Shown here: positions 11,189 to 20,870 of the stretch, piece by piece
Position numbering within the stretch: the first letter of the stretch is position 1
Layout of the letters: each line of letters starts with the position of its first letter
Assembly: GCA_001007975.1 (NCBI GenBank)
Contig: CP011268.1
Coordinates: 496,001-560,000 of the forward strand
Length of the DNA: 64,000 nt
From: a candidate division SR1 bacterium Aalborg_AAW-1
Lineage (GTDB): Bacteria; Patescibacteriota; Gracilibacteria; Absconditabacterales; Absconditicoccaceae
Direction of reading: 5' to 3'
Position numbers and translations under genes: made by a program
The notes under the pieces: generated by a model
What the model was told of the DNA's origin: nothing
The model's input: the letters and a program-made list of their open reading frames with translations, nothing else
The model's database searches: none

Positions 11189-12379
11189 ATGTATATGACT
11201 TATCAATCGTTTGTGCAGTCGCACTTTCTTAAAACTATATCTACATTAGGAAGTATTGTATTTGTATCGTTGCTTTTAATTAATCCTGATATGTATACAG
11301 GGTTGATGAAAGAAACAGTATCAGTAAATGCAAATTTCCTTTCAAATGAATATCAACAAGATCTGTATGTCGTTAATGACGACTGAAATATTGTTTCTTC
11401 TGATGAAGAAGAACCTACACAAGAACCTACGCCATTGTTGTCTTATATTGTTCAACCAGGCGATTCCATTGAACAGATTGCTCAAAAATATGCAGTTTCG
11501 GTCGATCAAATTAAAGCTGTCAATAACATGGTTGATAATGATCTTCTTGCTGGACAAAAACTCTATATTACGAATAGAAAATGATTTGTCTATGAAGTAA
11601 AAGAGGAGTCTATATCTCTTATGGTATTTGCTAACTTATATGGTATTGATGAAGATCAACTTCTTCAAGCTAATGGACAAAGTAATAATATGATACCATA
11701 TGAAAAATGACAAGCTATTTTCGTTCCATGATTATCGCTAGAAGATGCTTATACCCTATCTCTTTTAGTAAAACCAGAACCTAAACCACAACCACAAAAA
11801 ATTATTGTTAATACAACTACAAAAAAATCTTCGTCAAGTGTTTCCAGTACTGTTAAGAAAAAACCAACACCATCATTGATTAATGTGAATATGAACGGTA
11901 GAGCATCTCTTGTCGTAAGTTCTTGGAGATATGTCTTCAAAGAAAAAAATACTATGGCAGCAGGACAATGTACGTATTATGCTGCTCATAAAGCAAAATT
12001 TGCCTTTCCAGAAATATCACCAGGCGTACGTTTTAGAGCTTTTGGTGGTAATGCTAACAAATGGCTTGGTAATGCAAAAGCAGTAGGATTTAAAACGGCT
12101 TCTACACCAACTCCTTGAGCTATCGCTGTATTCCAACAATGAGGTTCTCGCTATTATAGTTACGGTCACGTTGCTATTGTAGAAGAAGTTGATCGAGATA
12201 ATAAGAGAATAAAGGTTTCAGATATGAATTATTCAGGATTGTGGACAGTAACAGTACGTTGGATATCTATGAATGATGCTATGACACAAACAAAATGATG
12301 ACAGACACTTCTTGGATTTATTCCGGTACAAGAGCTACCATCAGGAGTGAAAGAAAAATATCAAGCAGCTAAATTATAA
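11189..12379 (+). CDS. LysM and CHAP domain cell-wall hydrolase
   Basis: 396 residues. A membrane or signal segment (TISTLGSIVFVSLLLI) is followed by two LysM modules: the first is clear (YIVQPGDSIEQIAQKYAVS, near residues 86-130), the second weaker (YEVKEESISLMVFANLYGI). A Pro/Lys/Ser-rich linker leads to a C-terminal CHAP domain with the catalytic Cys in AAGQCTYYAAHK and the His in YYSYGHVAIVEEV. CHAP enzymes are amidases or endopeptidases that cut peptidoglycan, and LysM binds its glycan strands, so a role in wall remodelling or attack on other cells is likely. ATG at 11195 is an alternative start. A long ORF that begins inside the tRNA is an artefact. Confidence 0.88.
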
Positions 12380-12400
12380 TTTTCAGCGCCTTAATATATA

Positions 12401-12422
12401 TCCTCTTTCGAGAGGATTTTTT
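12401..12422 (+). terminator. Terminator after the LysM-CHAP gene
   Basis: TCCTCT, TTCG loop, AGAGGA, then six T. Confidence 0.92.
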
Positions 12423-12434
12423 ACAATAACAAAC

Positions 12435-12462
12435 TTGAATATCTGACACAGTTCTATATACT
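12435..12462 (+). promoter_or_regulatory. Promoter of the exonuclease gene
   Basis: TTGAAT at 12435-12440, 16-bp spacer, TATACT at 12457-12462, 32 bp before the ATG. Confidence 0.55.
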
Positions 12463-12493
12463 GGTTGTAGGATTTTGTTTTGATAGACAATGA

Positions 12494-13531
12494 ATGTATA
12501 AAAAATTAAGTTATGATCAATTATTGAAGCTAAAAAGTTGATTCTTTGAGTCATTAAGTTCAATATTGAAAAAAAATAAATATCAAACACTGAAAGATTA
12601 TCTTCATATAACTTCTAAACAGGGAGAGGTAGTCTATCACATTGCTAGACAAGAATATATCTGGAGAACAGTATTTGTACATGGTTCTGATCAGGTTATT
12701 TTTTATGATGAAAGAGAAAAAATAGAACTTCATGCCGACAAGGCAATTCTTGCAAAAATAGGAGCACTGATAAGAGATACAAAGAAAATAGCTGCTCAAA
12801 AAAAATCTGCAGTATCGATAGAACAAACATTGCTGAAAGCATTTGATGAGGGAAAACTCAGTGATATCGGAGGTAAGGGCTATCTTGTCTATGATATTGA
12901 AACATCATATACCACCAATGATTTGAAAAAAACTGAGTTCTATATTGGATATGCTTATATTGTACAGGGATGAAAAGGTATGTATAAATATATTGATAAA
13001 TCAAATTTAACAAAATTTTTAGAATACCTCATCGATTTTGATGGTTATATTATTGGGTTCAATAGTTTGGCCTTTGATAATCCTGTAACGGTTCATCAAT
13101 GACTTACATTCGCTGATCGTTATAGTGATGAAGAATATGAACGTTTGCTTGCTCTTGTTAATAAGAAATCATTAGATATTTTTCAGTTTGTCTGGTGAAT
13201 TACTGGTAAAAGAATGGGTCTGAATAAACTTTCAAGATCATTAGTTGGATTAGGTAAGACTTTAGAGTCTGGGAAAGAATCAGAAAATCTTCGACAAACC
13301 TATCTTGAGGGTGATGAAAATGCACTCAAAATACTCAATAACTATTGTAAAAATGATGTAAAAATGACCTATCTTTCTTTGTGGTATATTCTCTATTTTC
13401 AAAAACTTTCATTAGATGATCAAGATCATGAATATACTATAGAAGAATTTATTGCCTTGTCGAATAAGGAACAAGTTGAAGAAGATTTGTCTGAACAGAA
13501 TGATAAGTCTCATACTATTTTTTCTGAATAA
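12494..13531 (+). CDS. DEDD-family 3'-5' exonuclease-like protein
   Basis: 345 residues. The RNase H-like exonuclease fold is indicated by three ordered motifs: YDIETSY (Exo I, residues about 133-139), GFNSLAFDNPV (Exo II) and NNYCKNDVKMTYLSLWY (Exo III, with Tyr-x(3)-Asp spacing). These supply the acidic residues that bind two metal ions. The N-terminal 120 residues are unrecognised. It could act on DNA or RNA ends. It stands alone between a terminator and the orphan transcription unit. Four TGA codons are read as Gly. Membership of the DnaQ-like/RNase_H predicted-exonuclease group is my best assignment. Confidence 0.75.
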
Positions 13532-13565
13532 AAGAAAAAAAGTACTAAAAAAAGTCCTATTTTTT

Positions 13566-13593
13566 TTGACAAAAAAGAATTTGCGATTATAAT
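13566..13593 (+). promoter_or_regulatory. Full-consensus sigma70-type promoter
   Basis: TTGACA at 13566-13571, 16-bp spacer, TATAAT at 13588-13593. It matches consensus at all 12 positions and strongly resembles the promoter at 62406. The inferred start is near 13600. Confidence 0.8.
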
Positions 13594-13599
13594 GATCTT

Positions 13600-14455
13600 G
13601 TCCATGAGGTAATACCTAGTGGATCTATACTTCGTATGAAGAGAGTATCTCTTCTGAGTTCATTATCAGATTCCATAACTACCGCATTTGAAGATACTGT
13701 TACTATTATAAATAGTGATATGAAATACTATGAAGTACTAGGTATATAAGATAGAGAATATAACTCGCTTTAGACAAATACAATTCCAATATAAACAAAA
13801 ACAAAAAAGTACGGCGATGAGAATGCTCTTGTAGTATTTCACAGCCAACTTGAGTGAAGTGTATCATATCACGACCTGTTTCAACAGATTCTTGATTGAT
13901 TATCCTTACTTACTCATTTGTCTGAAATGAAATTGTTTTACAATATATGAAAAACTCCTGAGTTATTCTCATGTATTATCTTTTATCCTGATAGTTCTGG
14001 TAAGTATCACCTATGTATATTGCTTACCTATTGACGAAAAGAAGATAGATCAGCCTTATGCTACATAGCAACATATAACCGTATCAGATGATGTCTTTAC
14101 TAACGTATAAGATACTATTATGTATTTTCTTAAGAAACGCGTCTTGAGAAGAAAATAATAGTATTGTAAGTAGGAGTAATCCCTTCACTTTGTTATTATC
14201 GAGTTGTTCTTGTGCTATGAGTTGTGAATTGAAAGTCTACCATAAGGTAATGAGGAGTAATATCATAATACCATAGATCAAACAGTATGTTCATGAGATT
14301 CTTATTTTATGAGAAGTACTATAACAAACAATGAATAATCCTGACAATAGTTGAGTGTCGCGATAGTAAAATGGTAATTTGGTACTGTAATGAATATCTC
14401 TATCAAGTATAGAATATGAAGATGACTGCTGTTCTAGAAGGCAGTTGCTTTTTTT
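13600..14455 (+). ncRNA. Orphan transcription unit, candidate long structured RNA
   Basis: A perfect promoter and a terminator frame about 850 nt with no convincing gene. The 5' part looks folded: ATACCTAGT (13612-13620) is the exact reverse complement of ACTAGGTAT (13737-13745), and it encloses a GAAGAGA-gta-TCTCTTC hairpin (13638-13654) and an ACTATT-ata-AATAGT hairpin (13702-13716). A further stem of 13 pairs with a 3-nt bulge is at 14123-14157. Signatures of RNase P RNA, tmRNA, SRP RNA or group I/II introns are not seen. Two overlapping frames are open under code 25 around 13795-14112 and 13835-14077, but neither has a good start; a decayed gene is the main alternative. Confidence 0.45.
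14423..14455 (+). terminator. Terminator of the orphan unit
   Basis: TGACTGC pairs with GCAGTTG (7 pairs, two of them G-T) across an 11-nt loop, followed by CTTTTTTT. Confidence 0.75.
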
Positions 14456-14461
14456 ATACAC

Positions 14462-14484
14462 AAAAAAAGAGACAGGAGCCTCTT
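14462..14484 (-). terminator. Terminator of trhO
   Basis: On the minus strand AAGAG, an 8-nt loop, CTCTT and a T run, 13 bp beyond the trhO stop. Confidence 0.65.
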
Positions 14485-14496
14485 ACATTAGAATAA

Positions 14497-15633
14497 TTAT
14501 CTACTGTTTTTTAACCATTCATTCTCTTGAAACCATTGAGCAAGATATTCTTTATCAACTAATTCTTCTTTTTGGCTTGTTGTATGTGGAAAGTGTTTGT
14601 CGACGACAAATTCATCTAAATGTTGTTGTACCATTCTAATAAACTCCGCTTGTTGAAGTAATCAAGCTTTTACATCTCAACGTAATGCCTTATAATTGAA
14701 ATCGTCAAAACTATCATTTTTTACTAATCCATCTTGATTTGCTTTATCAAAACACTCTTGTGAACAAAATCAGCCATGTCTTTTATATTGTTTTTTTCTT
14801 GCGATAATGCGTGCATTACAAGGACTATACCTACAATTCTCACAATTATTTGTTTCTAGGTCAGAATAGATACATTTCCCTATGGTAGTATGAGTATCTT
14901 CATCTCCTACTTTTTTACTAATAACTCCATCAAAGGTATACAGATTTCCAAGCCAGTTACCATCATTGTGTTTATTGACGTATTGTACAACTCATCCTTG
15001 AAGCGCGTAGAAATTATCGATTCCTTTTTCTTTAAGCATGACTGATAATTTATCACATCTGATACCTCAGGTACAGTACATGAGTACTTTTTTGTCCTTA
15101 AATTGATTTTTATAGTCATCTAACAGGTTTTCCACTTCACGAAAGTTGATAGTGCCTGCAGGAATAGCATGTTTAAAATGTCCTAGTTTATATTCATAAC
15201 TATTTCTCATGTCGAGTATCACCCAATCTTTGTTGTTGTTATCAATCACTTCTTTGAGTTCTTGATCAGTAAGTTCTTGGAGAGATCTTTTGTATGCTTG
15301 TTCAGTAATGGTTGTTCATAAAGCTACAATTTCCTGACGATATTTTACGATCATCTTATGAAACATATGCTTATCTACAGGAGAAGATTTTGTATCGATT
15401 TGATCTTCTAGATCAAAAAAATAAGGATTATTTTTCAAAAAGAGTTTATAAGCTGCTAACTGTCCATTATTACAAGTAGCAGTAGCACTGATTCCCTCGT
15501 TTCCTATATAAATACGTCACTTCATACCAATATCAGTACAGAAATTAAGATGTTTTTTTACTTCTGTTAGTGGATCATGAATGTCGACGAATTTGTAGAA
15601 TGTAATAAGATGATAATGAGTGCGATGATGCAT
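14497..15633 (-). CDS. trhO: tRNA uridine(34) hydroxylase TrhO
   Basis: 378 residues, rhodanese family. The N-terminal acylphosphatase-like region contains GNEGISATA. The rhodanese domain has DWVILDMRNSYEY, HFKHAIPAGTINFRE and the active-site loop YCTGGIRCDKL; one Gly of that loop is TGA. A C-terminal segment with CENCRYSPCNARI and CSQECFDKA supplies the Cys cluster typical of the family. TrhO uses oxygen to make 5-hydroxyuridine at tRNA position 34, widening wobble decoding. ATG at 15633 gives the usual N-terminus. A leader hairpin precedes it. Confidence 0.9.
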
Positions 15634-15658
15634 GATTATTAGTTGCAAGCTAATAAAT

Positions 15659-15679
15659 AAAAAACAGGGTTGTTGCCCT
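15659..15679 (-). promoter_or_regulatory. Possible attenuator in the trhO leader
   Basis: On the minus strand AGGG-caacaa-CCCT is followed by GTTTTTT. It starts only about 5 nt after the inferred trhO transcription start, so it could prematurely end transcription or act as a 5' stabiliser. Confidence 0.45.
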
Positions 15680-15689
15680 TATCATAGAT

Positions 15690-15718
15690 AATATAGTGAA
15701 AACACACGGTTTTTTCAA
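15690..15718 (-). promoter_or_regulatory. Promoter of trhO
   Basis: On the minus strand TTGAAA (15718-15713), 17-bp spacer, TATATT (15695-15690). Confidence 0.6.
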
Positions 15719-15823
15719 GTGGGATTATAACGATATGTACAATAATGATATAGTATTTCATTATCTATCATTATTTGGTTTAATATATATTCCAAATACA
15801 ATAACATTTTCTTATACTTGCTC

Positions 15824-15852
15824 TTGCAATCTTATACTGATATGTATATATT
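15824..15852 (+). promoter_or_regulatory. Promoter of tRNA-Phe
   Basis: TTGCAA at 15824-15829, 17-bp spacer, TATATT at 15847-15852; identical hexamers to the tRNA-Ser promoter. Confidence 0.65.
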
Positions 15853-15947
15853 CATATTTAGATGTAGTCAAATTTCGTTGTTGATTATGGGACATGAATA
15901 CTACTTAATTGAAAATATTGCTAAGTAAGTTTATGTCATGAGTATAT

Positions 15948-16023
15948 GCCAGGATAGCTCAGTTGGTAGAGCAGAAGACTGAAAATCTTCGTGTCGGCGG
16001 TTCAATTCCGCCTCCTGGCACCA
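15948..16023 (+). tRNA. tRNA-Phe (GAA)
   Basis: 76 nt, acceptor GCCAGGA/TCCTGGC, discriminator A, encoded CCA, anticodon loop CTGAAAA giving GAA, TTCAATTC T-loop. Confidence 0.97.
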
Positions 16024-16051
16024 CTTTTCTATATAAAAAACAAAAAATCAC

Positions 16052-16079
16052 TTGCTTTTTATGTTCGAATAAGTATATT
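16052..16079 (+). promoter_or_regulatory. Promoter of the tRNA-Ile/tRNA-Pro unit
   Basis: TTGCTT at 16052-16057, 16-bp spacer, TATATT at 16074-16079, about 39 bp before the mature tRNA-Ile end. Confidence 0.5.
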
Positions 16080-16117
16080 TAAGAGGTTGTAGTGAAAGCA
16101 TTTTGTCTGACTGTATA

Positions 16118-16193
16118 GGTGTATAGCTCAGTTGGTTAGAGCGCGTCTCTGATAAGGACGAGGTCGGTGGTTCGAGTCCACCTACACCTACCA
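16118..16193 (+). tRNA. tRNA-Ile (GAU)
   Basis: Acceptor AGGTGTA/TACACCT, discriminator A, encoded CCA, anticodon loop CTGATAA giving GAT, T-loop TTCGAGT. Confidence 0.97.
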
Positions 16194-16205
16194 TGTATTA
16201 TTAGC

Positions 16206-16279
16206 CGGGAATTAGCTCAGATGGCTAGAGCGCTTGGTTTGGGACCAAGAGGTCGTGAGTTCGAGTCCCACATTCCCGA
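16206..16279 (+). tRNA. tRNA-Pro (UGG), no encoded CCA
   Basis: Acceptor CGGGAAT/ATTCCCG, anticodon loop TTTGGGA giving TGG, T-arm GTGAGTTCGAGTCCCAC. The 3' end continues AAATT, so CCA must be added after transcription, unlike the other three tRNAs here. tuf starts 50 nt later, the classic tRNA-tuf arrangement. Confidence 0.94.
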
Positions 16280-16329
16280 AATTACTATTAATTTAAAAAT
16301 TATTATTTTATTCTCTATATATTCTGCTT

Positions 16330-17502
16330 ATGGCTGAAAAAATTCACGTAAATGTAGGTACTATTGGTCACGTAGATCATGGTAAAACAACTCTTACTGC
16401 TGCTATTTGCCAGGTTTCTGGTGAAAGAGGTTTAGGTAAAAAAATGAGTTATGCTGATATCGATAACGCTCCTGAAGAAAAAGCAAGAGGTATTACTATC
16501 AACGCAAGACACGTTGAATATGAAACTGCTACAAGACATTATGCTCATATTGATTGTCCTGGACACGCCGACTATGTTAAAAACATGATTGTTGGTGCTG
16601 CGCAAATGGATGGTGCAATTCTTGTATGTGCTGCTACTGATGGACCTATGCCTCAAACAAGAGAGCATATCCTTCTTGCTAGACAAGTAAATGTTCCTGC
16701 TGTATTGGTATTCTTGAATAAGTGTGATATGGTAGATGATGAAGATATGATTGAGCTTGTTGAAGAAGAAATTAGAGATCTTCTTGCTGCTCAAGGATTT
16801 AATAGAGATTGTCCTATTATTAGAGGATCTGCATTGAAAGCTTCAGAAAATCCATCTGATTTTGATGGTGCTGCTAAGCCTATCGTTGATCTTCTTGATG
16901 CAATTGATTCATTCTTTCCAGATCCTGTGAGAGATACTGATAAAACATTCCTTATGCCAGTTGAGGATGTATTCTCTATTAAGGGTAGAGGTACTGTAGT
17001 TACTGGAAGAATTGAAACAGGAACTATTAAGGTGAATGATGAAGTTGAAATTGTTGGTCTTGGTGCAGAACCTAGAACTACTGTTGTTACTGGAGTAGAA
17101 ATGTTCCACAAATCATTCCCACAAGCTGATGCAGGTATGAATGTTGGACTTCTCTTGAGAGGTATTCAAAAAGAAGATGTTGAAAGAGGTCAAGTGCTTG
17201 CAAAACCAGGTACTGCTAAAACTTCTGCTAAGTTTGAAGGTGAGATTTATGTATTGAAAAAAGAAGAAGGAGGAAGACATACTCCATTTATGACTTGATA
17301 TAGACCACAGTTCTTTATTAGAACTGCTGATGTTACTGGAAGTGTTTCTCTTAAGGCTGGTACAGAAATGATTATGCCTGGAGATAACTCAAAGATCGAT
17401 GTAGAACTTATTTATCCAGTTGCTATTAGCGAAGGAATGAGATTTGCGATTCGTGAAGGAGGAAGAACTGTTGGTGCTGGAGTTGTTACAGCAGTATTGT
17501 AA
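16330..17502 (+). CDS. tuf: Elongation factor Tu
   Basis: 390 residues, full length. G1 [10 protein letters not shown]3 DCPGHADY, G4 NKCD and the SALK-type G5 are all present, then domains 2 and 3. EF-Tu-GTP delivers aminoacyl-tRNA to the ribosome. One in-frame TGA (residue 323) falls in RHTPFMT-Gly-YRPQFF, a Gly invariant in EF-Tu, giving the clearest single proof of UGA as glycine. All other glycines use GGN, fitting a highly expressed gene. It sits between tRNA-Pro and the S10 operon. Confidence 0.98.
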
Positions 17503-17539
17503 TAATATTGTGATTGACGCGATTAAAATATTAAAACGT

Positions 17540-17575
17540 GAGCAGTATTCATGACTATAATAGTGAATACTGCTC
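17540..17575 (+). promoter_or_regulatory. Perfect 12-bp hairpin between tuf and rpsJ
   Basis: GAGCAGTATTCA and TGAATACTGCTC are exact inverted repeats around a 12-nt loop, ending 10 bp before rpsJ. No T run follows, so it looks more like a leader or processing structure than a terminator. Confidence 0.6.
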
Positions 17576-17585
17576 CATTTATTCT

Positions 17586-17924
17586 ATGATTGTTATTGTT
17601 TCTATGACTTGATCTACTACTCCTAAATTAAGAATAAAATTGAGAAGTTATGATGTAAAAATGCTAGAAGCTTCTATTGGGAAGGTTGTTTCTCTTCTTT
17701 CAAAGTCTGGGGCAACTATTGTTTGACCTGTTCCAATGCCTAAAAAAAGAAGATTATATACTGTTCAAAAAAACTCATTTGTAAACAAGTCTTCTAGAGA
17801 ACAATTCGAAAGAATTACTTATTCTAGATTGATTGATGTTACTGAGGTTGGGCCAAAAACTATGGAATATATGCAGAATATTATTATTCCTGTTGGTGTT
17901 CTAGTTGATGTAAAAGTATACTAG
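17586..17924 (+). CDS. rpsJ: Ribosomal protein S10
   Basis: 112 residues. The conserved core KLRIKLRSYDVKMLEASI, GPVPMPKKRRLYTV and the C-terminal VGVLVDVKVY identify S10, a 30S head protein that also takes part in antitermination as NusE. Two TGA codons are Gly (MTG and VG-PVPMP). ATG at 17604 is an equally plausible start, giving 106 residues. First gene of the S10 cluster. Confidence 0.95.
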
Positions 17925-17974
17925 TATTTGGTTCTTGTGATAAAATTCTTTAGTATTTGTTGTAATCATATATA

Positions 17975-18553
17975 ATGTTTGTTCAGTGATGACTTATTGT
18001 TAAAAAGAAGGAAATGACTAGTGTTCCTGTTAATGAAAAACTCACAGCAGTAACAATTGTTGAAGTTGTTCCTCAAAAAGTTATTAGACATAAAACACAA
18101 GAGAAGGATTGATATACAGCCCTTGTTGTTGGTATTGTTGGTAAAAATGATACGTACCTCAAACAAAAGGAATTTAATATTTCTCCTGAATTATTGGAGT
18201 CTTTCCCTGTGTGATATGTTTTTGATGAAACATTGTTTGATGATGGTTCTATGATCGCTGTTCAAGGTGTCTCTAAGGGTAAAGGATATGCTGGACCTAT
18301 TAAAAGATATGGAATGGCTGGTATGCCACATACTCATGGACATAAATTTAGAAGATCTGGTTGATCAAAAGGAAATAGAAAACCAAGAAGATGATTTAAA
18401 GGACATCCTCATGCTGGACATATGGGAACTGATACTGTTACTTTGAAAAACATACCTGTTCTCCAAAAAATGTCATTTGAAAATAAAAAGATTATCGTAT
18501 TAAAAGGATCTTTGCCTGGTGCGTTTAATTCTTATCTTTCGTTATATAAGTAG
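17975..18553 (+). CDS. rplC: Ribosomal protein L3
   Basis: 192 residues. The start MFVQGGLIVKKKEMTSV corresponds to the GLIGKKxGMT motif of L3, and RYGMAGMPHTHGHKFRR and GNRKPRRGFKGHPHAGHMG to the conserved loop that reaches the peptidyl transferase centre. Several of these glycines are TGA. L3 nucleates 50S assembly. Ends at TAG. Confidence 0.96.
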
Positions 18554-18594
18554 TGTAGAGACCATCATATATTTACCTTAATTTGTTATTAATA

Positions 18595-19233
18595 ATGAGT
18601 TTTACAATAGATATTTTCAATCAACAGGGTAAAAAGACAAAAACCATTGATCTTGATGCTTCAGTATTTGCTTCTGAAAACATTAATAATGATTTGATGT
18701 ATCAGTTTGTTAGATTACAACAAGCTAATTCACGTGTTGCTATAGCTTCTACTAAAAATAGAGGTGAGGTAAATGGGTCAGGAAAAAAACTTTATAAGCA
18801 AAAAGGGAATGGTGCTGGAAGAGTGGGTGATAAAAAATCACCTTTAAGAAAGAAAGGAGGTATAGCTCGAGGACCAAGATCTAATAGAAATTTTTCATTG
18901 AGTATGCCTAAAAAAATGAGAAAGGCTTCATTAAGATCGGCTCTTTCTTTTAAGGCTTCGCAAGAAGGTCTTGTTGCTCTTGATTCATTTGATGTGTCAA
19001 AAATCTCTACTAAATCAGCGCTTACTACATTGAAGAATATTCAATTAGATAGGTCTGTATTAGTTGTTGTTCATGATTCTATTGAAACAATTAAATCATA
19101 TAGAAATCTTCCATTTGTTGATGTGGTAGACGCATTGTATGTAAGTGTGTTTGATGTGCTAAAAGCAAAAAAAGTTCTTTTTGTTGGTGAGGCTCTTGAT
19201 AAGATTGTGGAATATAATAAAAAAAAGGCATAA
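18595..19233 (+). CDS. rplD: Ribosomal protein L4
   Basis: 212 residues with no UGA. The exit-tunnel loop is clear (KLYKQKGNGAGRVGDKKSPL, then GGIARGPRSNRNFSLSMPKK). L4 lines the exit tunnel and in many bacteria represses its own operon. I chose the ATG at 18595; a longer frame opens upstream at 18583 from a non-ATG codon. Confidence 0.96.
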   Translation: MSFTIDIFNQQGKKTKTIDLDASVFASENINNDLMYQFVRLQQANSRVAIASTKNRGEVNGSGKKLYKQKGNGAGRVGDKKSPLRKKGGIARGPRSNRNFSLSMPKKMRKASLRSALSFKASQEGLVALDSFDVSKISTKSALTTLKNIQLDRSVLVVVHDSIETIKSYRNLPFVDVVDALYVSVFDVLKAKKVLFVGEALDKIVEYNKKKA

Positions 19234-19268
19234 GTTGTTTATTTTAATATTATTACTTATACAGTAGC

Positions 19269-19610
19269 ATGTCATTTAAAGATATTTTAAGAAAAAGAGC
19301 AAAAAAGAATAGTGCAGTGAAGATGCTTAATCAGTTTACTTCGTATGATGTGATTAAGTATCCAGTTAATTCGGAAAAAGCGCTTAATGATTCGTCATTA
19401 CAGAATGCATACCATTTTGTAGTTGATTCTAGGGCATCAAAAAATGATGTAAAGGTTGCTATTGCTTCATTGTATGGTGTTGTTGTTTTGAAGGTTACGA
19501 CTTCAAATCTCCCTCATAAAGGAAGAATGAATAGAAAAACAGTAAGAAGACCTCTTAAAAAAGCAGTTATTACTTTAAAGAAAGGAGATACTATTGCTTT
19601 TGGTGCATAG
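19269..19610 (+). CDS. rplW: Ribosomal protein L23
   Basis: 113 residues, no UGA. YPVNSEKALNDSSLQNAYHF and the NLPHKGRMNRKTVRRPLKKA loop identify L23, which binds at the tunnel exit and docks SRP and trigger factor. TATTACTTAT lies at 19251, just upstream of the start. Confidence 0.93.
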   Translation: MSFKDILRKRAKKNSAVKMLNQFTSYDVIKYPVNSEKALNDSSLQNAYHFVVDSRASKNDVKVAIASLYGVVVLKVTTSNLPHKGRMNRKTVRRPLKKAVITLKKGDTIAFGA

Positions 19611-19677
19611 TGTTATTGTTATTATATAATTATACTCTATTACTATTACATTTTATTGACTCAGTTGTTGTATTGTC

Positions 19678-20529
19678 ATGGCAATTAAAACTTATAAACC
19701 ATATACACCATCAAGACGTTCTATGACAGGATATTCCTTCTCAGAACTTACGGTATCGGAACCATATAAGCCCCTTACAAAAGGATTAAAAAGTGCTTCT
19801 GGTAGAAACAATCAGGGAAGAAATACTTCAAGATATAGAGGTGGTGGTCATAAAAAACTTTACAGAATAATTGATTGGTCTCAAAGAGATAAATTAAATA
19901 TTCCTGCTACTGTTGCTACTGTCGAGTATGATCCATTTAGAACGGCTTATATTGCTCTTGTAAATTATGCTGATGGTGAAAAAAGATATGTGCTTGCTTG
20001 GAAAGGTATTGAAGTAGGTCAAAAAGTAATGTATTCTGACAAAGAAACAGGAAATTTTGATTTCGGTAACAGAAGACCTCTAAAGTATATACCAGAAGGT
20101 ATGCCTGTCCATAATATAGAATTTACACCACATACAAAAGGTAAGATCATTAAATCTGCTGGATCTTCAGCTACTGTTGCTGGTAAAGATGCTGCTCTAA
20201 AAATTGTTTTCCTTAAACTTGCTTCTGGAGAATTGAGAAAATTTCATGAAGAATGTCTTGCTACTATTGGTGTGGTAAGTAATGAAGAGCATAAGAATAT
20301 TGTTATTGGTAAAGCTGGAAGACAAAGATGGCTTGGTAAAAAACCATTTAATCGTGGTAAATCTATGAATCCGGTTGATCATCCGCATGGAGGTTGAGAA
20401 GGAAGGACATCTCTTTGATTGAAATATCCTAAGGCATTTAATGGAAGAGTTGTTGCTCCTGGTAAGAAAACGAGAGAAAAGAAAAAATGGTCTAATTCTA
20501 TGATCGTTAAGAGAAGAAATAGTAAATAA
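19678..20529 (+). CDS. rplB: Ribosomal protein L2
   Basis: 283 residues. SGRNNQGRNTSRYRGGGHKK near the N-terminus and the C-terminal NPVDHPHGG-Gly-EGRTS, where the TGA at 20395 encodes the invariant third Gly of the GGGEG motif. A second TGA follows at residue 248. L2 is needed for peptidyl transfer and subunit joining. Under code 11 the protein would lose its essential C-terminal 44 residues. Confidence 0.98.
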
Positions 20530-20562
20530 TTATTACTTTAGTTTTGTATAATACTTGTACCT

Positions 20563-20820
20563 ATGGCAAGATCGTTGAAAAAATGATTTTATATCCAAGA
20601 AAAGCTTCTTAAGAAAATCCAAACTATGGTTGCTTCTGGAGATAAAAAAGTAATTAAAATTTGGGATAGAGCTACACATATTCTTCCTGATATGGTTGGA
20701 TTGACTGTTGCTGTCCATAATGGAAAGCAATTTGTTACCGTATATATTACGGAAGATATGCTTGGACATAGATTAGGTGAATTTGCTTTCACTAGAACAT
20801 TTAAAGGACATCCATTCTAG
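20563..20820 (+). CDS. rpsS: Ribosomal protein S19
   Basis: 85 residues: [19 protein letters not shown], then [40 protein letters not shown] and GEFAFTRTF. The Gly of KKG is TGA. S19 binds 16S rRNA in the head with S13. Confidence 0.97.
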
Positions 20821-20870
20821 TCAGAATCTATTATTGTTTATAAAATTTATTAATTAATTCTTGAACATTC

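Larger units (their letters stand above)
15634..15947. other. Divergent promoter region between trhO and tRNA-Phe
   Basis: 314 bp without a convincing gene. It holds the trhO promoter and leader hairpin and the tRNA-Phe promoter; the AT-rich stretch 15720-15820 shows nothing else I recognise. Confidence 0.6.

Noticed and set aside
13636-13749. Small 37-codon ORF after the consensus promoter
   Set aside because: Its start lies in a perfect hairpin (13638-13654) and there is no ribosome-binding signal; a structured RNA explains it better.
13600-14455. RNase P RNA, tmRNA or SRP RNA
   Set aside because: None of the conserved blocks (GGAAAGUCC-type, tRNA-like ends with CCA, GGAAGGAAGCAG-type loop) is present.
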